From NCBI RefSeq assembly GCF_008386585.1, contig NZ_VUOB01000074.1, forward strand, positions 1-64,000: a stretch of 64,000 bases of DNA, written 5' to 3'. Made by a program: the position numbers and the translations under genes. The notes beneath the pieces are model-generated. The model saw only the letters and a list, made by a program, of their open reading frames with translations. It searched no databases and was not told where the DNA came from. The DNA is from Solihabitans fulvus. Its GTDB lineage: Bacteria > Actinomycetota > Actinomycetes > Mycobacteriales > Pseudonocardiaceae. This document shows positions 1 to 7,145 of the stretch, in pieces; within the stretch, counting starts at the first letter, position 1; each line of letters starts with the position of its first letter.

Positions 1-19
1 GAGGCCCTGGCGGTAGTCC

Positions 20-511
20 TTGTCCGGCAGGGAGGGGATCCTGTCAGACCACAGCCTCCCAGACACAGCCACCATAACTAAGCAGCGACACGCTACTAGT
101 GGTGCCGAAGCTAGTGATGGAGAAGGCGTCAGTGCGGAAGGCCGCAGCACAGCGGCGCAGCGGGCGGCCGCAGGCGAGTCGGGCACCGGGCGGGCGGGTG
201 CGGGCACGGCCGGTTCGACCGACATCGGCGGCGGCTCGACTGGTCGGAGGCGTTCCTACCTCCTTTTGGGGGCGGACGGAAAACCCTTTGTCAGTCCGTC
301 GCCGGGCACGTTGGGCGGTCATCGGCGACTGCGCATCTACGGCCGGCTGGACTGTCGGAGCGCGTTGCGGGCTATCGCCGCCGGGCACTACGTCCGACAT
401 CGGGTGTTCTTCGCCGACGAACGCACCGCGATCGCGTCCGGATACCGCCCGTGCGCGGTGTGCCTACCCGAGAAATATGCCGCCTGGAATAGGTTGAAAT
501 TGAGTCGATAA
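20..511 (+). CDS. Ada-type metal-binding domain protein (start uncertain)
   Basis: The conserved part is the last 85 or so residues (about 254-500): SYLLLGADGKPF, GHRRLRIYGRLDC, HRVFFADE and GYRPCAVC, which match the N-terminal zinc domain of the DNA-repair protein Ada as a stand-alone protein. In E. coli Ada the motifs YCRPSC and GFRPCKRC supply four cysteines, the first being the methyl acceptor. Here the first motif reads YGRLDC, so the acceptor position is glycine and only three of the four cysteines remain; methyl-phosphotriester repair is therefore unlikely and a DNA- or metal-binding role more likely. The TTG at 20 is only the longest possible start. The first 75 or so residues are low-complexity (Ala, Gly, Ser, Thr) and may not be translated; another start, or a frameshift joining the frame beginning at 99, is possible. 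Function is inferred from the domain only. Confidence 0.6.
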   Translation: MSGREGILSDHSLPDTATITKQRHATSGAEASDGEGVSAEGRSTAAQRAAAGESGTGRAGAGTAGSTDIGGGSTGRRRSYLLLGADGKPFVSPSPGTLGGHRRLRIYGRLDCRSALRAIAAGHYVRHRVFFADERTAIASGYRPCAVCLPEKYAAWNRLKLSR

Positions 512-749
512 GGTTACGTTACGTAGTGGAGAACGGTAGTGATCGCATTACCGTGCGGCCACTCCCAGTGCAGCACAGGTGCACTCATTCAGAGCAGACA
601 GCGCAATCGGTCGACTCGACAATCACCTTGTACGTCGCACAACGAATCACTTGGGACGTGCGCATCAGTTGATCAGTAACTCTCCGTTCGGCACGCGCGG
701 CCACCGGAAGGACATCAGCACAGACACTGTCACCTGACCGGCGCAACTC

Positions 750-841
750 GTCACACGCATTTTATGTTTCCGTGTGTGACCAGCTTGCTCAGATAACCGC
801 GTCATGTTTCACTTGTAACGTTCCCGATTCAGGCGTGTGAC
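750..841. promoter_or_regulatory. Repeated GTGTGAC motif upstream of sznE
   Basis: The 512-890 stretch has no convincing gene. It contains GTCACAC (750-756) facing GTGTGAC (774-780) across a 17-base AT-richer spacer, and a third direct copy of GTGTGAC at 835-841. The repetition suggests an operator for the operon that starts at 891. The upstream GTG start candidate at 837 lies inside the third copy, which argues that this base range is regulatory rather than coding. No convincing -35/-10 pair was found. Confidence 0.35.
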
Positions 842-890
842 GCGGTTCGGATGCATTAACACAGACTCCTGCATCCGTTCGGAGGGCAGC

Positions 891-2075
891 TTGTCATACA
901 ATTCTGTTGATATATCGAAGACGTTACCTGGGGGAGCATCAGCAGATAGCGCACATTTGCCTCAAGTTCACCAGGCCGATCGCTCGACGGCCCAACTTTC
1001 CGGTGAACTCGAAGATGTGCGGCTCGCCCTGGCCTCAGCAATGACCCAAATCACCGAGATGCGGCGGGGGGTCACGGCTGTCGACGAGTTTCTCCGCTCG
1101 CTGTCGACAACCGTTCTCAGCCGACCCGGGCACCCCGCCCCACCCGCCAACCCCGAGAGCATCTACCAGGAGGCCCTTCGACAGGTGCCTCGCTGGCATT
1201 TCTCGATGCTCAACGACATCGAACGGAACGACGCGTTCGCGGTCGCCCTGGAACGCCGGGTCAGACCGGGATCGCACGTGCTGGACATCGGCTCCGGCAC
1301 CGGACTGCTGGCCATGATGGCCGTGCAGGCCGGCGCGGGGAAGGTGACCTCCTGCGAGGGCAACCCGCTCCTCGCCGAGATCACCAGGCGAGTGATCGCC
1401 GAGCACGGCCTGTCCGACAGGGTCACGGTTATCCCGCGCATGTCCACGGACCTCAGGGTCGGCGTCGATCTGGCCGAGCCCGCCGACCTGATCGTCTCGG
1501 AGATCGTGGACTGCGGCCTGATCGGCGAGGGCATCCTGCCGACGATCCAACATGCCAGGAAACACCTGCTCGCCCCGGGCGGCACGCTGCTGCCCGAACG
1601 GTCGACGCTGACCGCGGCACTGGTGGACAGCAAGGTCGTCGACGGCCTCAACCGCGTCACCTCGGCAGCCGGTTTCGACGTGCGGCTGTTCAACGAGGTG
1701 GCCACGAGGGGGCATTTCCCGGTGCGCCTGCCGACCTGGCCGCACCGGATCCTTTCCGAGCCGGTCGACCTGGTCTCCTTCGACTTCGAGCACGATTCCC
1801 TCGACGACGGTTCTGTCGATCTCTCCGTCCCGGTGCTCGCCGACGGCGTGGCGCACGGCGCGGTCGCCTGGTTCAGCATGGAGCTGGGCGGTGGAATCGT
1901 GCTGCGAAACTCTCCAGACAACCTCGGATCGCACTGGATGCAGGCATTCGTGCCGCTCCCTGAGCCGATTCCGGTCCATCGTGGACAGTCGTTCGAGTTC
2001 ACAATCGAATGGCGCGAAGAACGTCTCTGGGCGACCTTCCCACAAGCGAGCGAGAGAGCAGAGGTAACGCGGTGA
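891..2075 (+). CDS. sznE: SznE-like arginine N-methyltransferase (PRMT7-type fold)
   Basis: S-adenosylmethionine-dependent methyltransferase of the protein-arginine methyltransferase fold, 394 residues. Visible motifs are the SAM-binding VLDIGSGTGLLAMMAVQAGA (about 130-149), the acidic CEGN after strand 2 and the double-E loop SEIVDCGLIGEG (about 203-214; Glu204 and Glu213), which closely resembles the PRMT7/PRMT9 loop. This is established for SznE, which methylates free L-arginine to N-omega-methyl-L-arginine in streptozotocin biosynthesis; the same role is inferred because the next gene is an SznF homologue. The TTG start at 891 is chosen because GGAGG sits 5 bases upstream; an in-frame GTG at 837 would add 18 residues but has no ribosome site. 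The first 90 residues are poorly conserved-looking. The stop overlaps the next start (GTGA), implying translational coupling. Confidence 0.82.
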   Translation: MSYNSVDISKTLPGGASADSAHLPQVHQADRSTAQLSGELEDVRLALASAMTQITEMRRGVTAVDEFLRSLSTTVLSRPGHPAPPANPESIYQEALRQVPRWHFSMLNDIERNDAFAVALERRVRPGSHVLDIGSGTGLLAMMAVQAGAGKVTSCEGNPLLAEITRRVIAEHGLSDRVTVIPRMSTDLRVGVDLAEPADLIVSEIVDCGLIGEGILPTIQHARKHLLAPGGTLLPERSTLTAALVDSKVVDGLNRVTSAAGFDVRLFNEVATRGHFPVRLPTWPHRILSEPVDLVSFDFEHDSLDDGSVDLSVPVLADGVAHGAVAWFSMELGGGIVLRNSPDNLGSHWMQAFVPLPEPIPVHRGQSFEFTIEWREERLWATFPQASERAEVTR

Positions 2076-3487
2076 ACTTTTCTCCTGTCTACCAACCTTT
2101 CGAGCTGAGCGCGGAGCAACTGCGAGAAGCCGCCCTGCATTTCGCGAGTAACCCGCTGTATCTCGACAACGAGGAGTGGGAGAACGACGACAACCCCTAC
2201 CGCCGGCAGTTACGGCCGCAGGTCTTGCAGCACCTGGACTTCACCAAGAAGTTGTCGCGGAGCGAGATCCTGAACTACGAGAGCCTCGCCGCGCAGCGCC
2301 TGCTCACCACGATCTACGAGTCCGACCTGATGTTTCTCCCGCAGTCCGGCTTCGGCGAGAAGTACGAGGACTTCAAGCGGTTCTACAGTTCCACGAACCG
2401 CGCACTCGGCGAGATGATCCGACCCGCGCTCGAGCGTCACTCGTTCGGGTTCCTCGACGACGAGGTCGAGGTCACCGGCAAGTGGACCAGGGCGAGCCTG
2501 GAGGCGTTCCTGCGGGACCTGGAGAACGAGCAGCCCCAGCCCTCGCTGGCGGAGACCGCCATCGAGAAGTCCTCGGACCCGGCGCGGGCGGCCCGCATGT
2601 GGCTGATCCAGTTCATCCCGGACTTCATGTCCGAGGCGTCGCCGATGATCCGCAACGTGATGGGGCACTACGGGCCGGTGCAGTCGGACTGGTTCAAGGT
2701 GATCATCGACGAGTACGGCTACGGCGTGCACGACACGAAGCACAGCACGTTGTTCGAGAACACGCTGTCCTCGGTCGGGCTGCGCACGGACCTGCACCAC
2801 TACTGGCAGTACTACCTGTCGAGCAGCATGTTGCTGAGCAACTACTTCCACTACCTCGGCAAGAACCACGAGCTGCTGTTCCGGTACCTCGGCGCGCTCT
2901 ACTACACCGAGACGACGCTGGTGGACTTCTGCCGCCGCGCCGCGAACCTGCTCACCTCGGTGTTCGGCGAGGAGGCCGACGTCACCTACTTCACCGAGCA
3001 CGTGCACATCGACACGCACCACGGCCGGATGGCGCTGGAGAAGCTGATCCTGCCGATCGTGGACGCCTGCGGCGAAGCGGTCATCCCGGAGATCGTGCGC
3101 GGCTTCGAGGAGTTCAAGGTCCTCGCCCAGGTCAACGACGAGGACTTCGCCGCGCAGATCGAGTGGATGGACGGCGGCCCGACCAACAAGGCGCTGCACG
3201 AGCCCGTGTGGGAGGGAATCCAGCAGGGGCGGGTCACGGCGCCGATCGCGGACCTCATCGAGCCGAGGGGCGAGTTGTCGAACACGCACTGCCACAACGG
3301 TGACGAGCTGTGCCACATCGTGTCCGGCACGATGAAGTTCGTCGCCGGCTTCAACTCGCACCAGATCCTCGAAGCCGGCCAGGGCACGGTGATCAGGAAG
3401 AACCGCCTGCACGGCGCGATCATCGAATCCGAGGAATGCGTCTACCAGATCCACTCCGTCGGGGACTACCGCGCATGCTTGTCCTGA
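2072..3487 (+). CDS. sznF: SznF-like N-nitrosourea-forming diiron/cupin oxygenase
   Basis: 471 residues, the length remembered for SznF of the streptozotocin pathway, which hydroxylates N-omega-methylarginine and rearranges it to an N-nitrosourea. Three parts are seen: an N-terminal helical region (about 1-135), a heme-oxygenase-like diiron domain (about 140-350) and a C-terminal cupin (about 385-471). Candidate diiron ligands are Glu188 (SEASPM), Glu214 and His224 (DEYGYG...KHS), Glu280 (YYTET), His310, Asp314 and His317 (EHVHIDTHH). Cupin ligands are His406, His408 (THCHNGDE) and His447 (RLHG). Each lies exactly one residue before the SznF ligand numbers recalled from the literature (189, 215, 225, 281, 311, 315, 318; 407, 409, 448). 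GTG start at 2072 overlaps the sznE stop; AGAGG lies upstream. Together with sznE it should convert arginine to an N-nitrosated methylurea amino acid. Confidence 0.92.
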   Translation: MNFSPVYQPFELSAEQLREAALHFASNPLYLDNEEWENDDNPYRRQLRPQVLQHLDFTKKLSRSEILNYESLAAQRLLTTIYESDLMFLPQSGFGEKYEDFKRFYSSTNRALGEMIRPALERHSFGFLDDEVEVTGKWTRASLEAFLRDLENEQPQPSLAETAIEKSSDPARAARMWLIQFIPDFMSEASPMIRNVMGHYGPVQSDWFKVIIDEYGYGVHDTKHSTLFENTLSSVGLRTDLHHYWQYYLSSSMLLSNYFHYLGKNHELLFRYLGALYYTETTLVDFCRRAANLLTSVFGEEADVTYFTEHVHIDTHHGRMALEKLILPIVDACGEAVIPEIVRGFEEFKVLAQVNDEDFAAQIEWMDGGPTNKALHEPVWEGIQQGRVTAPIADLIEPRGELSNTHCHNGDELCHIVSGTMKFVAGFNSHQILEAGQGTVIRKNRLHGAIIESEECVYQIHSVGDYRACLS

Positions 3488-3822
3488 CCTTCGCGGTGTC
3501 CGGGGCGGGCAACTGCGTCGAGGTGGGCGGCGCGCCGTTCGTGTACGCGCGGACGACGCTCGGCTCCTTCGTGTTGCCCGCCAGGTGCAGCCACCGGGGC
3601 GGCCCGCTGCATCTGGCCAGGGTCGAGCCTGGTCGGGCGCGGCTGATCTGCCCGTGGCACGAGCAGGCGACGTCGGTGAAACGGTTGGCCAGAACGGGAA
3701 TCCCCGCGGTGCGGCGGGGCGAGGTCGTCACGGCGGTGTTCGCCGACGCGACACCCGACAACTGGTCGACGGGGCATCTGCCGCTGTCGCCCGATCTGGA
3801 CGGGACATCGGTGTCGGTCTGA
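3475..3822 (+). CDS. Small Rieske [2Fe-2S] protein
   Basis: 115-residue single-domain Rieske protein. The cluster ligands are clear: CSHRGG and, 17 residues later, CPWHE, giving the C-x-H...C-x-x-H signature of two cysteines and two histidines. It has no reductase or oxygenase domain, so it is an electron-transfer ferredoxin type. The ATG at 3475 overlaps the end of the SznF-like gene by 13 bases, so the two are translated together. The inferred job is to feed electrons to the SznF-like diiron centre, which needs reductant for each oxygen activation; this is not shown by the sequence. The C-terminal 30 residues after the cluster domain are variable and Asp/Ser rich. Confidence 0.85.
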   Translation: MLVLTFAVSGAGNCVEVGGAPFVYARTTLGSFVLPARCSHRGGPLHLARVEPGRARLICPWHEQATSVKRLARTGIPAVRRGEVVTAVFADATPDNWSTGHLPLSPDLDGTSVSV

Positions 3823-3837
3823 GGCTGGAGGTCGTTC

Positions 3838-4770
3838 ATGGGGTACGCCCCTGGCATGGCGGAGTTCGTCGGGCGTGCCGACGAGGTGATGCCGGCGGAC
3901 TTCCACACGCTGCCGCTGGCCGAGCAGCGCCGCCGCTACGCGAGCCTCACCGAGGTGTTCCCCATCGAGCCACCGACGGACGTCAGTTGGACCGATGTGA
4001 CGATCCGGCACGGGGATCACGCGGTGCCGGCGCGGGTGTACCGCCCGCACCGGCTGCGGAGCCGGGCGGTGCTGCCCTACCTCCGCGGCGGCGGTTTCGT
4101 GTTGGGTTCGCTCGACACGCATCACAGCCTGGTCGCGGAGCTGGCGGCCGCGACGGGCTGTCGCGCGGTGGCCGTCGATTACCGGGCCGCCCCCGAGCAT
4201 CCCTTTCCCGCAGCGGTGCGGGACTGCTACCACGCGCTGTGCGGGCTGGCGTCGAGCCCGGAGGTCCTCGGGCTCGACGCCGCGCCAGACGCGGTCGTGG
4301 TCTGCGGGGAGAGTTCGGGGGCGAACCTGGCGGTCGCGGCGTGCCTGATGGCCCGGGATCTCGGCGGCCCGGTGCCGCGCGGCCAGGCGTTGATCAGCCC
4401 GGTGTTGGACTTCACCAGGTGGCGGCACGGCGGGGAGGACGCGCCGTTGCTCAGCGGCGGGGAGATGGAGCTCTACACCCGTTGCTACTGCCCGGATCCC
4501 GAGCAGGCCAAGGACCCGTATGTGTCGCCGCTGCTTGGCGCCGACTTCCACGGCCTGCCACCGGCCTACGTGGCCGGCGCGGAGCTGGACTCGCTGCTGC
4601 CCGACGCCGCCGCGTACGTGGAACGGTTGCGGGAGAACGACATTCCGGTGGAGTACGTGGTGACGCCCGGCGTGGTGCACGCGCCGGTCAGGGCCAGGCG
4701 GGCCAGCCTGGCGGTCGGGCGGATGTGGGACCGGTTCTGCGCCGCCGTCGGTCGACTGGCGCAGGCGTGA
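3838..4770 (+). CDS. Alpha/beta hydrolase, hormone-sensitive-lipase family
   Basis: 310-residue esterase or amidase of the Abhydrolase_3 family. The nucleophile elbow is GESSG (catalytic Ser), the acid is probably in AELDSLLPDA and the histidine in GVVHAPV, in the expected order. The family oxyanion-hole motif HGGGF reads RGGGF here (Arg83), an unusual substitution. ATG at 3838 has GGAGG a few bases upstream. It is the fourth gene of the sznE-sznF operon, 15 bases after the Rieske gene, and its stop overlaps the next start (GTGA). In the pathway it may hydrolyse or transfer an acyl/urea group of the N-nitroso product, or remove a protecting group; the substrate cannot be told from sequence. 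Confidence 0.85.
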   Translation: MGYAPGMAEFVGRADEVMPADFHTLPLAEQRRRYASLTEVFPIEPPTDVSWTDVTIRHGDHAVPARVYRPHRLRSRAVLPYLRGGGFVLGSLDTHHSLVAELAAATGCRAVAVDYRAAPEHPFPAAVRDCYHALCGLASSPEVLGLDAAPDAVVVCGESSGANLAVAACLMARDLGGPVPRGQALISPVLDFTRWRHGGEDAPLLSGGEMELYTRCYCPDPEQAKDPYVSPLLGADFHGLPPAYVAGAELDSLLPDAAAYVERLRENDIPVEYVVTPGVVHAPVRARRASLAVGRMWDRFCAAVGRLAQA

Positions 4771-5378
4771 TCACGGCAGCGTTCCTGCTCAGCTCGCTCG
4801 CGGTGATCATGACGCCAGGCCCCGACCTGGCCTTGATCACGCAGCTGGTCGTGCGGTACCGCAGGCGAGGTCCCGCGTTGGTCGCCGCGACGGGGATGAT
4901 CAGCGCGGGCGCGGTGCAGGCGCTGCTGGGGTTCGTCGGGCTCGCGGTGTTGCTGCGGACGAATCCGGGGCTGTTCGCGGCGCTGCGCTGGGTCGGCGCG
5001 GCCGCCCTGTTGGTGTGGGGGCTGCTGGCGTTCCGCGCCGCGCTGCGGCCGGCCGCGCACGATCCCGCCGAGGCCGTCGTGCCGTCGCGGCGGGCGTTCC
5101 TCCAGGGGTTCCTGTGCACGGGATCCAACCCCAAGGTGGGGTTGTTCCTGATGGCGTTCCTGCCGCAGTTCGTGCCGCGCAGCGCGGCCCCGGCTCCGGC
5201 CATGGCGTTGCTCGGGGTCGTCTACCTGAGCATGGGCTTCCTGTGGCTGTTGACCTGGATCAACCTGGTGCATCCGTTGCGGCACAGGATGTTCGCGCCG
5301 ACCTTCGTGCGGATCGCCGACGCGCTGGTCGGCGCGGTGTTCGTGACGTTCGCGGTGCGGTTGGCATTGGGCTGGTAG
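4767..5378 (+). CDS. LysE/RhtB-family exporter
   Basis: 203-residue membrane protein with about six hydrophobic segments and the family hallmark MTPGPDLALI near the N-terminus, plus GSNPKVGLF in the middle. LysE/RhtB proteins export amino acids and relatives such as arginine, lysine and homoserine. GTG start at 4767 overlaps the hydrolase stop. As the last gene of the sznE-sznF operon it is the probable exporter or self-protection pump for an arginine-derived N-nitroso compound (inference). A long hairpin spans its stop codon. Confidence 0.9.
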   Translation: MITAAFLLSSLAVIMTPGPDLALITQLVVRYRRRGPALVAATGMISAGAVQALLGFVGLAVLLRTNPGLFAALRWVGAAALLVWGLLAFRAALRPAAHDPAEAVVPSRRAFLQGFLCTGSNPKVGLFLMAFLPQFVPRSAAPAPAMALLGVVYLSMGFLWLLTWINLVHPLRHRMFAPTFVRIADALVGAVFVTFAVRLALGW

Positions 5379-5398
5379 CGCCAACGCCAACCGCACCG
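5353..5398. terminator. Hairpin terminator at end of the szn-like operon
   Basis: Inverted repeat with arms 5353-5370 and 5381-5398 (18 bp, one A-C mismatch) and a 10-base loop that contains the LysE stop codon. It lies between convergent genes and could stop transcription from both sides. There is no U-run, as is common in high-GC actinomycetes. Confidence 0.75.
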
Positions 5399-5409
5399 GG
5401 AAACCGCGG

Positions 5410-6366
5410 TCAGACCCTCGTAGCCGGGATCGTGCCCATGCGGCCGGACTGGAAGTCCTCGAACGCCTGGACCAGTTCGTCCCTGGTGTTCATGACGAAC
5501 GGGCCGTAGGCGGCGACGGGCTCGCCGATCGGCCTGCCGCCGAGGACGAGCACGTCGAGGTCGGGCTCCTTGCCGGACTGGGTCTCGGCCGCGTGCACGG
5601 TCAGCGCGTCGCCCGCGCCGAACACCGCGAGTTGACCCTTGCGGATCGGACGCTGCTCCGCGCCGACGGTGCCAGTGCCGGCGAGCACGTACACGAGGGC
5701 GTTGAAGTCGGCCCGCCACGGCAGCCGGAGCTGGGCGCCGGGGCTGACGGTCGCGTGCAGCAGGCTGATCGGGGTCTGGGTGGCGCCGGGGCCGGGGTGG
5801 CCGTCGATGTCGCCGGCGATGACGCGCACCAGGCTGCCGCCGTCCGGCGAGGACAGCAGCGCCACCTTGGCCGCCTCGATGTCCTGGTACCTGGGCTGGA
5901 TCATCTTCTTGCTGCTTGGCAGGTTCACCCACAGCTGCACGCCGTGGAACAGGCCGCCAGACACCACGAGGTGCTCCGGCGGGGTCTCGATGTGCAGGAT
6001 GCCCTGGCCCGCGGTCATCCACTGGGTGGCACCGTTCTCGATGACACCGCCGCCACCGATCGAGTCCCGGTGCTCCATGATCCCGTCGATCATGTAGGTG
6101 ACCGTCTCGAAGCCGCGGTGCGGGTGCCACGGCGTGCCCTTGGGCTCGCCGGGGGCGTACTCGACCTCGCCCATCTGGTCCATGTGGATGAAGGGATCCA
6201 GGTCGCTGGTGTCGATGCCGGCGAAGGCACGGCGGACGGGGAAGCCCTCGCCCTCGAAGGCGCTCGGGGCGGTGGTCACCGACTTCACCCGGCGCTCGGT
6301 CGCGGTCGCGGCCGGTTCCGAGATCCTCGGCAGCACCAGTGGGTTGACCACCGTGACAGCTGGCAT
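5410..6366 (-). CDS. Pirin family protein
   Basis: 318-residue bicupin protein. The N-terminal cupin has the pirin motif HPHRGFETVTYMIDG with neighbouring DPFIHMD and GHRDS-type text (EHRDSIGGGG), and the metal ligand set of two or three histidines and a glutamate is visible (HPHRGFE, ILHIE). Pirins are iron-binding proteins variously described as quercetinases or redox-responsive transcription cofactors. ATG at 6366 is followed upstream by AAGGAGC. It is a single-gene unit, convergent with the LysE gene. A short palindrome lies about 75 bases upstream. Confidence 0.92.
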   Translation of the reverse strand: MPAVTVVNPLVLPRISEPAATATERRVKSVTTAPSAFEGEGFPVRRAFAGIDTSDLDPFIHMDQMGEVEYAPGEPKGTPWHPHRGFETVTYMIDGIMEHRDSIGGGGVIENGATQWMTAGQGILHIETPPEHLVVSGGLFHGVQLWVNLPSSKKMIQPRYQDIEAAKVALLSSPDGGSLVRVIAGDIDGHPGPGATQTPISLLHATVSPGAQLRLPWRADFNALVYVLAGTGTVGAEQRPIRKGQLAVFGAGDALTVHAAETQSGKEPDLDVLVLGGRPIGEPVAAYGPFVMNTRDELVQAFEDFQSGRMGTIPATRV

Positions 6367-6436
6367 GGTCCTGCTCCTTCACGCTCGGGCAGGCACTTCA
6401 CAGTCCCTGCGCGCCCCTCTCCGGGGTTCACCTCCC

Positions 6437-6449
6437 TCAACATAGTTGA
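6437..6449. promoter_or_regulatory. Palindrome upstream of pirin gene
   Basis: TCAAC-ATA-GTTGA is a perfect 5-bp inverted repeat with a 3-base centre, followed by TTGACGCTTCAA, which is also an inverted repeat. Such short AT-rich palindromes in a GC-rich upstream region resemble MarR-type operators. No regulator gene is adjacent, so the binding protein is unknown. Confidence 0.35.
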
Positions 6450-6584
6450 CGCTTCAATATTCCGCGTCGCGCCTTCGGGCGAATCCCGCAGGACCTGGGT
6501 CACACCCGTGACACCGACCACTGGGTCGGGGACCGAACGGAAGGATTTACCTGGTCAGACGATGCGCAGTCAGCCGATGCGCTG

Positions 6585-6887
6585 TCAGACGGCGTGCTGC
6601 CGGGCGAGGCGACGGCGGTCGACGATCATCGCGCGCCGCTCGGACTCGCCGAGCGCGCCCCACACGCCGTACTGCTCCTCCACCTGGAGTGCGTGCTCGC
6701 GGCATTCAGTCCGCACCGGGCACGCGCGGCAGATCGCCTTGGCCCGCTCCTCCCGCCGCTCCCGCGCCGATCCGCGTTCGGCGTCGGGATGGAAGAACAG
6801 CGTGCTGTTCGCCCCCCGGCACCGCGCCTGGAGCTGCCAGTCCCATTCGTCCGTGACCGGAACGGGCAGCCTACTGGTCTCGGTCAT
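6585..6887 (-). CDS. WhiB-family iron-sulfur regulator
   Basis: 100-residue WhiB-like protein. The four cluster cysteines are Cys23 (ARCRG), Cys53 and Cys56 (CRAC) and Cys62 (ECREHA), and the turn GVWGALGESER follows, as in the family. Basic C-terminus RRRLARQ would contact DNA. Wbl proteins carry an oxygen- or NO-sensitive [4Fe-4S] cluster and act with the principal sigma factor. The ATG at 6887 has a strong ribosome site (GGAGGGAGGGG) upstream. It is divergent from the ANTAR regulator across 258 bases. The much longer reading frame on this strand over the ANTAR gene is not coding. Confidence 0.95.
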   Translation of the reverse strand: MTETSRLPVPVTDEWDWQLQARCRGANSTLFFHPDAERGSARERREERAKAICRACPVRTECREHALQVEEQYGVWGALGESERRAMIVDRRRLARQHAV

Positions 6888-7145
6888 CGCACTCCCCTCC
6901 CTCCGACGAAGGCGCGACGCACTTCCCAGAGGAGACAGGGGACGCCGCGACCACTCCTCTCCTGGCTTTCCAGGACGGACAGGGTTCAAACCGATCAGCC
7001 GAGGCGATCTCGGCGATCGGGTGGTGATTCCGCCGAATCGTGGGCAGCGTCGGCCAATGGTGGGATACGACGTCACTCCAGCGGTGCTGGGCAGGCGGAC
7101 CGGTTGCCTGACAGTGTGTCTGCGGTGGTGTGGTTGGAGGGCGGA

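Noticed and set aside
837-890. Upstream GTG start for the SznE-like gene
   Set aside because: It has no ribosome site and falls inside a repeated GTGTGAC motif, while TTG at 891 has GGAGG 5 bases upstream.
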